DNA of 64,000 bases from Methanothermobacter sp. CaT2 (GCF_000828575.1 NZ_AP011952.1:1582501-1646500), one strand, 5' to 3'. Positions 28,103 to 37,598 are shown, counted from the stretch's first letter. The notes: generated from the letters alone by a model not told the origin. Numbers and translations: made by a program.

Positions 28103-28112
28103 TGTCCACCTC

Positions 28113-28946
28113 CTATCTCATTTCTTCAAGGTAATCCTTAAGGGCTTCCCTGTAGCTTCTAAGGGGTCTGAAGCCCTCCATGATCCAGTTGTAATTTTTT
28201 AGAACAGAAAATGATGGCCTGCGGGCGGGTCTCGGGAATTCATGGCTCCTTACAGGTTTCAGTTTAACATCCATCTGCAATGCATGAAATATCTCCCTGG
28301 CAAATTCATACCATGAGCAGTGGCCAGAGTTTGTTATGTGGTAAACACCATAAGCGGGCCTTTCAATGAGCTTCCCGATTGCACCTGCAAGGTCACGGGT
28401 GTATGTTGGAGATCCGTACTGGTCATCCACGACACTTATCTCATGGCCCCTCTCTGCCAGTTCCACCATGGTCCTTACAAAGTTCCTGCCATTCCTGCCA
28501 AAGAGCCAGGAGGTCCTCACTATGTAGAATTTATCTGTCAGATCCCGCACAGCAACCTCGCCCAGGTACTTGGTTTTACCATAGAAGTTCAGGGGATCAG
28601 GTTCATCAAATTCAAAGTATTCATCACTCTTCTTGCCATTGAAGACGTAATCGGTGGATATGTAAACCAGACTGGCACCTGTCTGTGATGCGGCAGCCGC
28701 AACGTTCCTGGTCCCGAGTACGTTCACCTGATAGGCGGTTTCATGCTCTGACTCGGCACAGTCAACATCTGTGAATGCAGCCGCATGTATAATGGTATCC
28801 GGCTGAGTTTCGGCTGCAAGCTCCATGACACCCTCAAGGTCCCGGATGTCAAGATCTCCTGACGTTAAAACATCATGTTTTTCTTTCAGGACATCAATGA
28901 GGTCACTTCCAAGCATACCAGAGGCCCCGGTTACAAGAACCTTCAT
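28113..28946 (-). CDS. rfbD: dTDP-4-dehydrorhamnose reductase
   Basis: Last step of dTDP-rhamnose synthesis, an NAD(P)H-dependent reduction. It has [15 protein letters not shown], the catalytic [21 protein letters not shown] region and [15 protein letters not shown]. Length 277 is normal. Its ATG directly abuts the TGA of the upstream HAD gene, so they share a message. Rhamnose-type sugars in this organism would go to glycoproteins or surface polysaccharide (inference). Confidence 0.95.
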   Translation of the reverse strand: MKVLVTGASGMLGSDLIDVLKEKHDVLTSGDLDIRDLEGVMELAAETQPDTIIHAAAFTDVDCAESEHETAYQVNVLGTRNVAAAASQTGASLVYISTDYVFNGKKSDEYFEFDEPDPLNFYGKTKYLGEVAVRDLTDKFYIVRTSWLFGRNGRNFVRTMVELAERGHEISVVDDQYGSPTYTRDLAGAIGKLIERPAYGVYHITNSGHCSWYEFAREIFHALQMDVKLKPVRSHEFPRPARRPSFSVLKNYNWIMEGFRPLRSYREALKDYLEEMR

Positions 28947-29645
28947 TCAATCACCCATAATGCTCACTGCAGCCCCATAACCTGTTATCTCAAGAAAGGC
29001 ATCAACGTCACCGAGACCCTCAAGGACGTAATCGGCGCCTGCGGCCTCCAGTTCATCGACAGTGAAGTCACCCGTAGCAACTCCCACCGTCGTAACACCG
29101 AGTTCCCTCCCGGCTTCAATGTCCCTCGGGGTGTCACCTACGGTTATAACATTTTCCCGCCGTAGCTGTCCGTAAATGGAGGAAGCCCTTTCAAGGGCGA
29201 GCCTCAGTATCGAGGCCCTGCTGCAACCCTCGTTACCAAAGCCCCCGAAGTTGAAGTATCCATCAAAGGAGGCCTCCCTGAGCTTCAACCATGCAACAGG
29301 CTCAATGTTTCCTGTAACAACTCCAAGGGGTGTTCCGGCTTCACTGAGCCTTTTAAGTATAAACTCTGCACCATCCAGGGCTCTTATGTTATCCCTCTCA
29401 AGGTTCAGGCGGTAGTTATAGGAAATCCTATCCACTATCCTCACAAAATCCCCATCGCTGATTTCAAGGCCGTACTTCCATGCGGTCTGGAATATTATCT
29501 CCTTATCGGTCATCCCCTGGATGCTACCGATGTCTATCTCAACATCAACATTGAAAAGTTCCCTGAACGCCTGCCTGAAGGAGTAGAAGTGACAGTGGGA
29601 TCCAACAAGCAGCGTTTTATCAATATCGAATATGATCGTGTTCAT
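28947..29645 (-). CDS. HAD-superfamily hydrolase (phosphoglycolate phosphatase-like)
   Basis: The nucleophile motif is FDIDKTLL at residues 6-13, motif II is VVTGN, and the acidic motif is TVGDTPRDIEAGRELG. It is a subfamily I HAD phosphatase of about 232 residues. The frame is open to 29696, but ATG 29645 sits one base after the upstream stop, behind AGGTC, and gives the standard N-terminus. Head position in the rhamnose operon suggests a role in nucleotide-sugar metabolism, with unknown substrate. Confidence 0.87.
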   Translation of the reverse strand: MNTIIFDIDKTLLVGSHCHFYSFRQAFRELFNVDVEIDIGSIQGMTDKEIIFQTAWKYGLEISDGDFVRIVDRISYNYRLNLERDNIRALDGAEFILKRLSEAGTPLGVVTGNIEPVAWLKLREASFDGYFNFGGFGNEGCSRASILRLALERASSIYGQLRRENVITVGDTPRDIEAGRELGVTTVGVATGDFTVDELEAAGADYVLEGLGDVDAFLEITGYGAAVSIMGD

Positions 29646-29646
29646 C

Positions 29647-29871
29647 TTAGACCTGCCTCTCATACTTTTTCCTGAGGTGCTCAGAACTGTACTCATAGTA
29701 AACTATGTTTGATTTCAGAAAAACCATCTGGGCCGGGGTGCCATTCCTGAGGTAGGTTACGGTTATCTTCCGCTCACTTACCCTTATGTCAATTGCATTT
29801 CCACGGGGACCTGTGGTGTAGGTGTGTTCAGCCCCCAGGACGTCCCTTATTCTTATCCAGTCCACTGCCAT
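29647..29871 (-). CDS. Small conserved-type protein heading the HAD-rml operon
   Basis: A 74-residue basic, beta-rich protein (residues 1-55) ending in a charged tail (SSEHLRKKYERQV). I do not recognise it. Its TAA is one base from the HAD start, showing the two are co-translated. AAAGGGCT precedes ATG 29871. Expressed as the first gene of the operon, it may act in the same pathway or simply share a promoter. Confidence 0.65.
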   Translation of the reverse strand: MAVDWIRIRDVLGAEHTYTTGPRGNAIDIRVSERKITVTYLRNGTPAQMVFLKSNIVYYEYSSEHLRKKYERQV

Positions 29872-29933
29872 AGCCCTTTACCCGCTCTTTGATTCTGCTT
29901 CACCATCATGGTGACGTTATTATTATCTACAGT

Positions 29934-29957
29934 TTCATCTATAAATTATTCTATGAA
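29934..29957. promoter_or_regulatory. Imperfect inverted repeat at the ArsR gene start
   Basis: TTCAT and ATGAA arms flank a 14-base centre (29934-29938 and 29953-29957), the spacing seen in 12-2-12 operators of ArsR/SmtB repressors. The repeat covers the start codon of the ArsR gene, a position suitable for self-repression. The inner bases match poorly. Confidence 0.35.
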
Positions 29958-30300
29958 GAGGGATGTCTGTGAAATCGATGATGCCAATGAGGCCCTAGTA
30001 CTCAGGGTGAAGGAGTCGATGCCTGAAGACGATGAAATAAAGAGACTCTGTGATCTCTTCAAAATATTATCTGAGCCCACGAGGCTCAGAATAATCGAGG
30101 CACTCACTCTGGATTCTCTGTGCGTCTGTGAACTGGCATCCCTCCTTGAGATGACCCAGTCAGCGGTTTCCCACCAGCTCAGAATCCTGAGAAGCGCGGG
30201 AATCGTTGACTATGAAAGGGATGGTAAGATGGCGCGCTACCACCTCACCGATAGGGGCGTGGCGGATATTATAGAAAACTGCAGGAATAAATGTATCTAG
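29953..30300 (+). CDS. ArsR/SmtB-family winged-helix regulator
   Basis: The DNA-binding domain is clear: LFKILSEPTRLRIIEALTL, then the alpha-3 metal-site motif LCVCELASLLEMTQSAVSHQL and the wing GKMARYHL. Two cysteines in LCVCEL are those used for soft-metal sensing in ArsR and CadC, and further cysteines lie in RDVCEID, RLCDLF and ENCRNKC. ATG 29953 is preferred over 29908 because it restores family length (115 residues) and fits the inverted repeat over the start. It is the first gene of a plus-strand cluster with a cyclase-family hydrolase and TrmO. The effector is unknown. Confidence 0.85.
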   Translation: MKRDVCEIDDANEALVLRVKESMPEDDEIKRLCDLFKILSEPTRLRIIEALTLDSLCVCELASLLEMTQSAVSHQLRILRSAGIVDYERDGKMARYHLTDRGVADIIENCRNKCI

Positions 30301-30315
30301 TACAGGAGATATACC

Positions 30316-30969
30316 ATGCATGAACTTCTTTCGCATCCACTGGAGAATGGTTCACCGGTTCACCAGGCACTTGACGATGTGAGGATATCAATCAGGAACA
30401 GGATACCTGTGGATGGGTATGAGACCCACACCATCATCACATCCAACCATGCCGGGACCCATGTTGATGCCCCGGCCCATTTCATTGAGGGCGGAAAGAG
30501 GATATGTGAATACAGTATTGATGAACTTGTATTCAATGATGTCTGCACTGTGGATGTTGATGTGGGGCCAGGGGATCCCATAGGAAGTGGGGATATTGAG
30601 ATTCCAGACTGCGACCTCCTACTTATAAGGACGGGCTTCGAGTCAGTGAGGGGCGAGGACACCTACCTGCAGAATAACCCCTGGATCACCCCTGAACTTA
30701 TTGATAAAATAAGGAGGAACTTCAGGGACATCAGGGCCATAGGGGTGGACTGCATATCAATATCAAATCCAGAACACCCATCTGAGGGCGGGATGGCCCA
30801 CCTAAGGGCATTTACTGAGGACCCTGACTATGGGGAACCACTTCTCATCCTGGAGGATATGAAACTTATGGATGCTCCGGAGGTTATTGAGAGGGTTTTT
30901 GTGGTCCCCTGGACCATTGAGGGGGTTGACAGTGCACCATGTACCGTTATAGCGGAATTTAAGGTTTAA
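30316..30969 (+). CDS. Cyclase-family (KynB-like) metal hydrolase
   Basis: The motif HAGTHVDAPAHF (residues about 45-56) is the metal-binding signature of the cyclase/arylformamidase family, which hydrolyses N-formylkynurenine and related amides. A full tryptophan degradation route is not expected in a methanogen, so another amide or ester is the likely substrate. AGGAGATATACC gives a strong ribosome site for ATG 30316. It lies 15 bases after the ArsR gene and 26 before TrmO. Confidence 0.85.
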   Translation: MHELLSHPLENGSPVHQALDDVRISIRNRIPVDGYETHTIITSNHAGTHVDAPAHFIEGGKRICEYSIDELVFNDVCTVDVDVGPGDPIGSGDIEIPDCDLLLIRTGFESVRGEDTYLQNNPWITPELIDKIRRNFRDIRAIGVDCISISNPEHPSEGGMAHLRAFTEDPDYGEPLLILEDMKLMDAPEVIERVFVVPWTIEGVDSAPCTVIAEFKV

Positions 30970-30995
30970 TTTTCACGGATCTGTGGAGGGTATCT

Positions 30996-31400
30996 GTGGA
31001 GATAAAAATAAGGCCTGTTGGATTTGTGAGATCCCCATTCATGAGGAGGGAAGAGGCACCTCATCAGGGAAGACTCTCCATGGAGGAGAGCGAGATCCAC
31101 ATCTTCCCGGAGTACCGTGACGCCATGGAGGGGGTTGAACTTTTCAGGTACCTCTTTGTCCTCTACTGGCAGCACCTGGCTGAAAGGGATGTTCTTAAGG
31201 TTGTCCCGAGGGGTAAAAAGAGGAAGAGGGGTGTTTTTTCAACAAGGGCCCCTGCAAGACCCAACCCGATAGGGCTGTGTCTGGTTGAGCTGCTGGATTC
31301 AGGGGATTTCCTCAGGGTGAGGGGCCTTGATGCACTGGATGGCTCACCTGTCATTGATATAAAACCCTATTATGAGGATATCGATTCACCCGGTGATTGA
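30996..31400 (+). CDS. trmO: TrmO/TsaA-type tRNA methyltransferase
   Basis: A TsaA-fold protein of 134 residues with the conserved segments RPVGFVRSPF, GVFSTRAPARPNPIGL and VRGLDALDGSPVIDIKPY. Bacterial TrmO N6-methylates t6A37 of tRNA using SAM. Archaeal copies are assumed to act similarly. The start is GTG 30996 with GGAGG six to seven bases upstream. It is cotranscribed with the cyclase gene, though no functional link is known. Confidence 0.88.
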   Translation: MEIKIRPVGFVRSPFMRREEAPHQGRLSMEESEIHIFPEYRDAMEGVELFRYLFVLYWQHLAERDVLKVVPRGKKRKRGVFSTRAPARPNPIGLCLVELLDSGDFLRVRGLDALDGSPVIDIKPYYEDIDSPGD

Positions 31401-31463
31401 AAAGGTCAGAACACCTTTCACTGCATTTAGCAGGTTATTGGGGAAGATGCCTGAACATCTGGA

Positions 31464-31952
31464 CTATTCCCTACTTCTGAATGCTGCTTCAACGTCCCTT
31501 ACAAAGGGTTCTATCTTGCAGTCACAGGTATTCTCCTTTATCTCCCTCTCGGTTATGGCGACTGTCTGGATGGGTTTCTTCCCGATGATCTCGCTCATAC
31601 GCCTGAATGTTCCCTCTGCACCGCTTCCACCATATGTACAGAAGAAGGCAGCATTCTTTATCTTTGATGCATTTTCCCTGAGGTAGGTGCCCATGGGTAC
31701 TGAGGGATTACCTGCCCAGACAGGTGTACCCACTATCACAAGATCATAGTCTGATGGGTCCCTTTCATAGGGTTTAAGTACGGTGTCCTTACCCCTCGCG
31801 GCCTGGTAAGCTGATTTTAAAAACCCTATGATACCAGTTCGCTTCTGGGTGTCCCTTATCTCCTCGATGTCACAGTTGAGTTCCCTGGCGATCTGAGATG
31901 CAACCTCCCTGGTACGCCCGGTTCTTGAATAATATACCACAAGTGCCTTCAT
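31464..31952 (-). CDS. Flavodoxin-family protein
   Basis: The FMN phosphate-binding loop is VVYYSRTGRTREVA (residues 5-18), with VGTPVWAGNPS and FFCTYGGSGAEGTF as the other flavin-contacting loops. At 162 residues it is a single-domain flavodoxin, an electron carrier or NADPH:quinone-type reductase. The redox partner is unknown. It converges on trmO. Confidence 0.87.
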   Translation of the reverse strand: MKALVVYYSRTGRTREVASQIARELNCDIEEIRDTQKRTGIIGFLKSAYQAARGKDTVLKPYERDPSDYDLVIVGTPVWAGNPSVPMGTYLRENASKIKNAAFFCTYGGSGAEGTFRRMSEIIGKKPIQTVAITEREIKENTCDCKIEPFVRDVEAAFRSRE

Positions 31953-32072
31953 GGTTACTGGTATGTAGATGGGCGCATAAATAGTGTTCTCTCTCTGATA
32001 AGTGGGGGTTAGGTGAGCCCAATGATCATATTCGTGAATAGCCTGCAGGAACTTGAAAATCAGAAATCTGTG

Positions 32073-32080
32073 GTATAAGA
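32073..32080 (+). promoter_or_regulatory. TATA-like box before the candidate structured RNA
   Basis: GGTATAAG lies about 25 bases before position 32100, the expected start of a transcript that would open into the 13-base stem at 32105. No protein start is in range. Confidence 0.35.
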
Positions 32081-32099
32081 ATCATTATCTGAAGTATGG

Positions 32100-32190
32100 G
32101 GGGTAGCTTCCAGAGATTAAAGGGGGGTTGTTAGGAGTGAAAAAACGGGGAGGTGCTTTTTCATTTTTTATCTCTGGAAGCTGATTTTTT
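32100..32190 (+). ncRNA. Candidate structured small RNA
   Basis: Two 13-base arms, AGCTTCCAGAGAT (32105-32117) and ATCTCTGGAAGCT (32170-32182), are perfect complements. Nested inside is a second stem, TGAAAAA (32138-32144) with TTTTTCA (32157-32163). Directly after the outer stem comes TTTTTT (32185-32190), the usual shape of an archaeal oligo-T terminator. A TATA-like box sits at the right distance upstream. It could instead be a terminator or a DNA-level element. No homology can be tested here. Confidence 0.4.
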
Positions 32191-32192
32191 GG

Positions 32193-32231
32193 TGCTTTCA
32201 ACAGAACAAAATATCCCGGAAGTTGAAAGCA
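32193..32231. repeat. Inverted repeat (10-base arms)
   Basis: TGCTTTCAAC (32193-32202) and GTTGAAAGCA (32222-32231) are perfect complements around a 19-base loop. It follows the candidate structured RNA and may be part of the same transcript or a separate hairpin. Confidence 0.7.
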
Positions 32232-32324
32232 ATAATTTAGGGGGTGATGTGTGCATGAGACACACAAACCTATATGTTAGAATTCTAGTATATAAAGATT
32301 TCGGTTGTGTGGGGTGGTTTGCAA

Positions 32325-32408
32325 GCTAAGGTATCACATACAAAGTAGTGATGGAGGTCCACACACAGATCTCTTTACATGGGGCACATGCTAAAGTATC
32401 ACATACAA
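32325..32408. repeat. 19-base direct repeat upstream of the methyltransferase gene
   Basis: GCTAAGGTATCACATACAA at 32325-32343 recurs as GCTAAAGTATCACATACAA at 32390-32408 with one mismatch, 65 bases apart. The second copy lies 24 bases before the start codon. A pair of protein-binding sites or an untranslated-leader duplication are both possible. Confidence 0.75.
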
Positions 32409-32431
32409 CACAACAATGGACAGGTGACATT

Positions 32432-33106
32432 ATGCCGGTTATAGAGGGGCCCCTTTTCACCGCCCGCACATGCCAGGAATACATGAAGATGTTTGATCTC
32501 AGGATAAATGAACTTGAGGGGCTGCGGATACTCGACTGTCCAGCGGGTGCCAGCTCATTCATACCACTCATGGCGGAGCGGGGCCTTGAGGTGAGGGCCT
32601 GTGACATCATGTACGGTGAGGAGGCAGATACTCTCGGGAATATGTGCAGGGAGCACCTCATGGCACTCACAGATGCACTTAAGAGGATCAGGAACCATTT
32701 CGTGTGGAGGTTCTACTCTTCACCTGAGGAGATGCTTGAAAAACGCTTGGATGCCTGCAGGTGCTTTGAGGAAAGCTACAGGGAGTACCCTGAACTTTAC
32801 GTGAGGGGGGACCTCAGGGATTTACCATTTGGTGATGATGAGTTTGATCTCCTTCTCTCATCCCATCTTCTCTTCATATATGACCACCGCCTTGACAGGG
32901 AATTTCATGAAAGGGCCATTTCTGAGATGATACGCGTCAGTTCAGAGGTGAGAATATACCCGATCGTCAAGGAGAACGGAAAACTCTCAGATTATGCAGA
33001 GAGCATACTGAAGGATGGAAGAGATGAATTTGATGCATTCACAGTCACGGTGGACTATGAGTTCAGGAGGGGAGGTAACATGATGCTTGTTCTTAAGAAA
33101 AGATGA
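32432..33106 (+). CDS. Class I SAM-dependent methyltransferase-like protein
   Basis: A Rossmann SAM-binding motif I reads LRILDCPAGASSFIPLMAERG near residue 30, with the acidic end of strand 2 as VRACDIMYG, and a motif IV-like region DLPFGDDEFDLLLSSHLLF near residue 135. The substrate is unknown. The frame is open to 32348, but ATG 32432 follows GGTGACATT and gives a normal N-terminus. It is separated from its neighbours by repeat-rich DNA upstream. Confidence 0.78.
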   Translation: MPVIEGPLFTARTCQEYMKMFDLRINELEGLRILDCPAGASSFIPLMAERGLEVRACDIMYGEEADTLGNMCREHLMALTDALKRIRNHFVWRFYSSPEEMLEKRLDACRCFEESYREYPELYVRGDLRDLPFGDDEFDLLLSSHLLFIYDHRLDREFHERAISEMIRVSSEVRIYPIVKENGKLSDYAESILKDGRDEFDAFTVTVDYEFRRGGNMMLVLKKR

Positions 33107-33200
33107 CACCAGTTTTCTTGTCCTTTTCATAACTTATGATTACCTGATTTCATCCTTGAAGAAAGGGATATCAGCTTCCTGTTTTTTTCGCATTGGAAGA

Positions 33201-35786
33201 TCACCTGATCTCATCCAGTATGGCCTGATGCATCCTCCTGATGAATTCTATCCGGTCCTCATACTTGAGCACATCCAGGTAGCCCTGGGCAACCAGGTTA
33301 AAGGCAAATGGTGAGGGTATCCTCGTGTCAATCTGCTTGATCTCCATCTCACCATCACGGATCCATTCAAGGACCCTGATGGCATTCTCGATGTCCATGT
33401 AGTCCTCCATAACCTCCCTGCGGGCCTCCTCGAGTATGGGGAACCTGTCATCCAGTTCACTCACAAATTTAAGGAGTATCTTACCCCTAACCTGCTGTCT
33501 GCCAACAGACTTCTCCTCCCCCCGGTACCTGCGGAGTATCATGAGGGCACGGCCAGCGCAGTGCCTGAACCTGCTTGCAAGGGTTTCTGTCCGGTCAAGG
33601 GCCTTCTTAAGTATCTCCCGGAGGTTCTCAGGTTCAAGTTCCATGAATGACTCGAGACCACCCATCTTTCCCTCTGAACTCAGATAGAATCCATTGTCAG
33701 ATACAGATATCATAACGTCCCGCCGGTAACGCCTTGCAATGACATAGGCAACAGCCCTTGATAGGGCGTCGTTAACCCTCCTTCCAAAGAGGCTGTGGAA
33801 GACGATGAATTTTCTGCCCCCGAAGCCAGTGTAGTACTCAACAAGCATCCTCCTGATGCTGGGTATTGCCGCGTATAGGTACTGTTCACGGAAATACTCG
33901 TAGATTGAACCTGCGGCCCTCTCATCCACGTGGAGGTAGTCCATTATGAACTCGATTATCTCTGCCTTTGAACGCCCGTACTGGAACTTACCATCCATAA
34001 TGTCCCTGAAGCGCTGTATGTCAACTGCAAGGTCGAAGGAGAGGGGCAGCTGCTCTGAGAACCATGATGGAATGTTGGGGGGCCCTGAGGCGGGGCTGAC
34101 ATTGACGGTCATACCCCTTGCATAGTTGAATCTGTAGATCTTCCCGCCGAGAACAAAGGTGTCGCCCTTCCTGAGTTTCTCCATGAAGTCCTCCTCTATC
34201 CTCCCCACAACCTTCCCGTTGCACTTAACAACCGCAGCGCTTCTATCGGGTATGGTCCCTATGTTGGTGGAGTAGAGCATCCTGGCAAGTTTACCCCTCC
34301 TCCCGAACATGTTCTTGTCGTGGTCAACCCAGATCTTGGCATAGACGTACCTCTCCTCGAGCTCCGCATACTCCCCTGCAAGGTAGCTGAGTACAGAGAG
34401 GTAATCCTCCCTCCTGAGGTTCCTGTAGCAGTAGCTGTTCCTTATAACCTCAAGGGCATGGTCAATGTCCCACGGGTTCTCAATGGCCATCCCGTATATG
34501 TGCTGTGCCAGGACATCCAGGCAGTTCTCGGGTACCCTTATGGAATCTATTTTACCCTCAACGGCGTTCTTGAGTATGAGTGAACACTCAACAAGGTCGT
34601 CCCTGTCCACGACAACTATCCGTCCCTTTGATTTCTCATGAAGCTGATGCCCGCTTCTTCCGATACGCTGAAGGGCCCTTGAAACAGATTTTGGTGAACT
34701 CAGAAGAACCACCAGGTCAATGTACCCGATGTCTATCCCGAGTTCAAGGGACGTTGACGATACAACCGCCTTCAGCTCACCCCTCTTGAGTTTCTCCTCT
34801 GTTTCAAGCCTTATCTCCCTTGAAAGCGATGAGTGGTGTGCCATGATGTTTTCATCGGTGTAACTCTCAGGGAAGCGACTTTTCAGGTTGTAAACCACAC
34901 TCTCGGTCCCGCTTCGCGTGTTGGTGAAGATTAGGGTTGTCCGGTGTTCCATTATGAGGTCGTGGAGGATGTCGTAGAGGGCATTACCAATTTCCTCAGG
35001 GTCAGCGGCCACGATATCATCAACCGGGCAGATGAGTTCAATGTCAAGTTCTTTAAGGTAGTTAACGTCCACTATTATGCAGTCCCTTTCATTACCATAA
35101 CTGTAACCCACCAGGAATTTTGCAACACGCTCAAGTGGATGGACCGTCGCAGATAAACCGATCCTTGTGAAGTTACCGACAAGGTGCTGCAGCCTCTCAA
35201 GGCTCAGTGAAAGGTGAACACCCCTCTTATTATCTGCAAGGGAGTGTATTTCATCCACGATAACATAGCGCACAGTTGAAAGCTTTTCACGGAACTTTGG
35301 GGCCACAAGGAGTATTGAGAGCGTCTCAGGGGTCGTTATAAGGATGTGTGGGGGATTTTTGAGCATCCTGGAGCGCTCATAGCTAGTGGTGTCACCGGTC
35401 CGCACAGCCTTCCTTATCTCAAGATCCCTGCCCTCCTCCTCTGCAATCTCCCTTATACCCTGGAGGGGTTCCTCAAGGTTCCTTTCTATGTCATTATCAA
35501 GGGCCTTAAGGGGTGAGATGTATATGCAGTAGACACTGTCCTCCAGTTCACCCCTATCCGCAAGTGTGGTGAGTTCACTGATTATGGAAAGAAACGCGGC
35601 GAGTGTCTTACCTGAACCTGTTGGTGACGATACAAGGACGTTCCTCCCCATGTGTATATCCATTATCGCATACTTCTGGGCCTCTGTGAAGTCATCAAAG
35701 GTTCTCCTGAACCATTCGCTGACCCAGGGGTGGAGGACAGAGTGTATTCTGCTGCCTGAGTATTTCTTCTTCTGCCTGACTATCAT
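33201..35786 (-). CDS. lhr: Lhr-type superfamily 2 helicase (Lhr-Core)
   Basis: DNA helicase with Walker [14 protein letters not shown] (near residue 57), the DEIH box [11 protein letters not shown], motif III SATVHP, and motif [11 protein letters not shown]. The winged-helix and Lhr-core domains follow to residue 861. From memory M. thermautotrophicus MTH1802 is this protein and unwinds forked and RNA-DNA substrates 3' to 5'. The frame opens at GTG 35798, but ATG 35786 has GGTGAGG directly upstream and starts five bases after the PdeM stop. The pairing with a PdeM-like gene mirrors the bacterial Lhr-PdeM-ligase DNA repair cluster. Confidence 0.95.
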   Translation of the reverse strand: MIVRQKKKYSGSRIHSVLHPWVSEWFRRTFDDFTEAQKYAIMDIHMGRNVLVSSPTGSGKTLAAFLSIISELTTLADRGELEDSVYCIYISPLKALDNDIERNLEEPLQGIREIAEEEGRDLEIRKAVRTGDTTSYERSRMLKNPPHILITTPETLSILLVAPKFREKLSTVRYVIVDEIHSLADNKRGVHLSLSLERLQHLVGNFTRIGLSATVHPLERVAKFLVGYSYGNERDCIIVDVNYLKELDIELICPVDDIVAADPEEIGNALYDILHDLIMEHRTTLIFTNTRSGTESVVYNLKSRFPESYTDENIMAHHSSLSREIRLETEEKLKRGELKAVVSSTSLELGIDIGYIDLVVLLSSPKSVSRALQRIGRSGHQLHEKSKGRIVVVDRDDLVECSLILKNAVEGKIDSIRVPENCLDVLAQHIYGMAIENPWDIDHALEVIRNSYCYRNLRREDYLSVLSYLAGEYAELEERYVYAKIWVDHDKNMFGRRGKLARMLYSTNIGTIPDRSAAVVKCNGKVVGRIEEDFMEKLRKGDTFVLGGKIYRFNYARGMTVNVSPASGPPNIPSWFSEQLPLSFDLAVDIQRFRDIMDGKFQYGRSKAEIIEFIMDYLHVDERAAGSIYEYFREQYLYAAIPSIRRMLVEYYTGFGGRKFIVFHSLFGRRVNDALSRAVAYVIARRYRRDVMISVSDNGFYLSSEGKMGGLESFMELEPENLREILKKALDRTETLASRFRHCAGRALMILRRYRGEEKSVGRQQVRGKILLKFVSELDDRFPILEEARREVMEDYMDIENAIRVLEWIRDGEMEIKQIDTRIPSPFAFNLVAQGYLDVLKYEDRIEFIRRMHQAILDEIR

Positions 35787-35791
35787 GGGCC

Positions 35792-36538
35792 TCACCACCC
35801 ACCATTGAATCCTGTGGATGAGGTGAACTCCATGAGGGCACCCACCGTCCCGAAATCGAAAACCTCAAAGTCCTCAACACCATAGACCTGGAATTCCTCA
35901 AGTTCAGCCTTCCTGAGGAAGGGTGATAGTACAGCCTCATGGAGGATGTCGGAGCCCTCGGTTATGAAATTGAAGGATGGCATGACAACGAGGTTCATAT
36001 CCCTGAAGGGCCCCAGGAGGAAGCATTTGATCTTTTCAACCCTTTCACTGCTTCTGAGACCCACGCATGGGTGTTCGTGGCCTATGATGATGTTTTCAGC
36101 GTCGAGTCTTTCAGGTATAACATGGCCATGTGTCAGGAGGAAATCGTCCACCTTCATGGTTTCATGGATCGCAACACCTGATATCCCGGACATGTGGGGT
36201 ACTATGGGGTCGTGATTCCCCTTGATCAGTGTTATCTCCCTGAAGTTTTCCTGGAGGTAGTCCATCATCCGCATGATTTCCCGGTTCTCCTGACGGCTCA
36301 CCCTCCCGAATTCATGCTTGAGGTCACCATTTATGATGATACCCGAGGCACCCGATGCGTCCCTTATGGATTCTATCCGCTCAACTATCTTTCTGAACTG
36401 GAACCCCGGGACCATCACCCCCGCACTGGTGAGGTACTGTTCATACCCCAGGTGGAGGTCGGCTATTATCATCGAATCCTCAATGAGAAGTGACAGGTCA
36501 CATATTTCCAGTCCATCCACCAGTTTAAACGTGTTCAT
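35792..36538 (-). CDS. PdeM-like metallophosphoesterase
   Basis: A calcineurin-like phosphoesterase of the COG1407 group with metal motifs [34 protein letters not shown] and IIGHEHPC. In bacteria PdeM occurs with Lhr helicase, an exonuclease and ATP-dependent DNA ligase in a DNA-repair island. Here it directly precedes Lhr and overlaps the UbiA gene by four bases (36535-36538). A nuclease or phosphodiesterase role on DNA ends is inferred from context. Confidence 0.85.
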   Translation of the reverse strand: MNTFKLVDGLEICDLSLLIEDSMIIADLHLGYEQYLTSAGVMVPGFQFRKIVERIESIRDASGASGIIINGDLKHEFGRVSRQENREIMRMMDYLQENFREITLIKGNHDPIVPHMSGISGVAIHETMKVDDFLLTHGHVIPERLDAENIIIGHEHPCVGLRSSERVEKIKCFLLGPFRDMNLVVMPSFNFITEGSDILHEAVLSPFLRKAELEEFQVYGVEDFEVFDFGTVGALMEFTSSTGFNGGW

Positions 36539-37476
36539 TGCATCACCAGGATACTGATGAGGTAGAGGAGGTCAAGGATCCCGAAGGCTATGAGTGAGTT
36601 CATTACAACCTCAGATCCCCCCACAACTTCATCGGGGTTATGGATGTAATAATAGATGCAGGGAACTGTGACTGTGAGTGAAAGTAGAGCAATCAGCGGG
36701 AAACTGATCCTGGGATCAAAATGGGGGGAGAATTCAAGAAGACCCAGTGCAACCGTTGCAGCAGCCGCACTTAAGGCCATAACCCTTCGGGATGCTCTGA
36801 CACCCATCCTGACAGGAAACGTCATCTTACCACCCAGCAGGTCCTCCTGGAGGTCAGGTATCTCAACATTTATGATGAAAACAAGCTGCAGCAGCATTAT
36901 GGGGATGGAGAAGAGGATTAGAGGGGTATCAATCACACCCATGATTACAGAGTAACCCATGGCAGGGAATATGAAGCCTGTCAGGGCTGTTGCAACCTCT
37001 CCAAAACCCCTGTATGATAGCCTCGCTGGTGGGGCACTGTAAAACCATCCAAGCAGATTACCGGCAACTGCAAGGAGAAGAACTGCAGGGTTACGGTAGA
37101 TGAGAGTGTAGATAACTGCAAGTGTCAGGGATACTGATATGAGAAGGACAGCGAACTTCCAGGCAAAGCCTCTGAGTTCAGGGTGTCTCTGGAGAACCCC
37201 GCTTCCACCGGTATATGCTGTTGCAGCCTCAGGGTTGTCCAGTTCAAAGTCATAGTAGTCGTTGCTGTAGGATACAGAAAGATGGGCTGGCATCACGATC
37301 GCATATCCCATGATGAACTGGTCGAGGGGGAGGTAACCCCTACCTATACCTGCAAGAACAGCCCCTGTGGCATAGAGGATCAGGCCAGCCCCGAGAAATG
37401 GAAGTCTACCCAGTTTGATAACCTCAGACAGGAAATACCACCTGGAGTTTTTTTTCTTGACATCCAGTTTATGCAT
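36535..37476 (-). CDS. UbiA-family prenyltransferase (MenA-like)
   Basis: An integral membrane prenyltransferase with about nine transmembrane segments. The two aspartate-rich motifs are YSNDYYDFELD (near residue 90) and EIPDLQEDLLGGKMTFPVR (near residue 207). The TGGSGVL segment after the first motif is typical of the MenA subgroup, which prenylates naphthoate in menaquinone synthesis. Methanogens of this group do not make menaquinone, so the acceptor is unknown. It overlaps the start of the PdeM-like gene. Confidence 0.83.
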   Translation of the reverse strand: MHKLDVKKKNSRWYFLSEVIKLGRLPFLGAGLILYATGAVLAGIGRGYLPLDQFIMGYAIVMPAHLSVSYSNDYYDFELDNPEAATAYTGGSGVLQRHPELRGFAWKFAVLLISVSLTLAVIYTLIYRNPAVLLLAVAGNLLGWFYSAPPARLSYRGFGEVATALTGFIFPAMGYSVIMGVIDTPLILFSIPIMLLQLVFIINVEIPDLQEDLLGGKMTFPVRMGVRASRRVMALSAAAATVALGLLEFSPHFDPRISFPLIALLSLTVTVPCIYYYIHNPDEVVGGSEVVMNSLIAFGILDLLYLISILVMQ

Positions 37477-37598
37477 TCACATCCTCCTACCAGCCGGGAA
37501 TTGGGGTCCATTAACATTTATATCGGCTGCGGAATAAAAGATTATCATCACGGTTTATTATCACAGAATCAATCAGGTGAATTTATCAGGTGATTCTC

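Larger units (their letters stand above)
31953..32431. other. Non-coding stretch of 479 bases with hairpins and repeats
   Basis: No credible gene on either strand. It holds a candidate structured RNA (32100-32190), a second inverted repeat (32193-32231), a TGTGT/ACACA mini-palindrome near 32248-32266, a TATATAAA box at about 32290-32297 and a 19-base direct repeat (32325 and 32390). The density of structure is unusual for this compact genome. Confidence 0.6.

Noticed and set aside
31953-32431. Transposon end or integrated-element border
   Set aside because: Inverted repeats are present but there is no transposase, integrase, target duplication or tRNA nearby.
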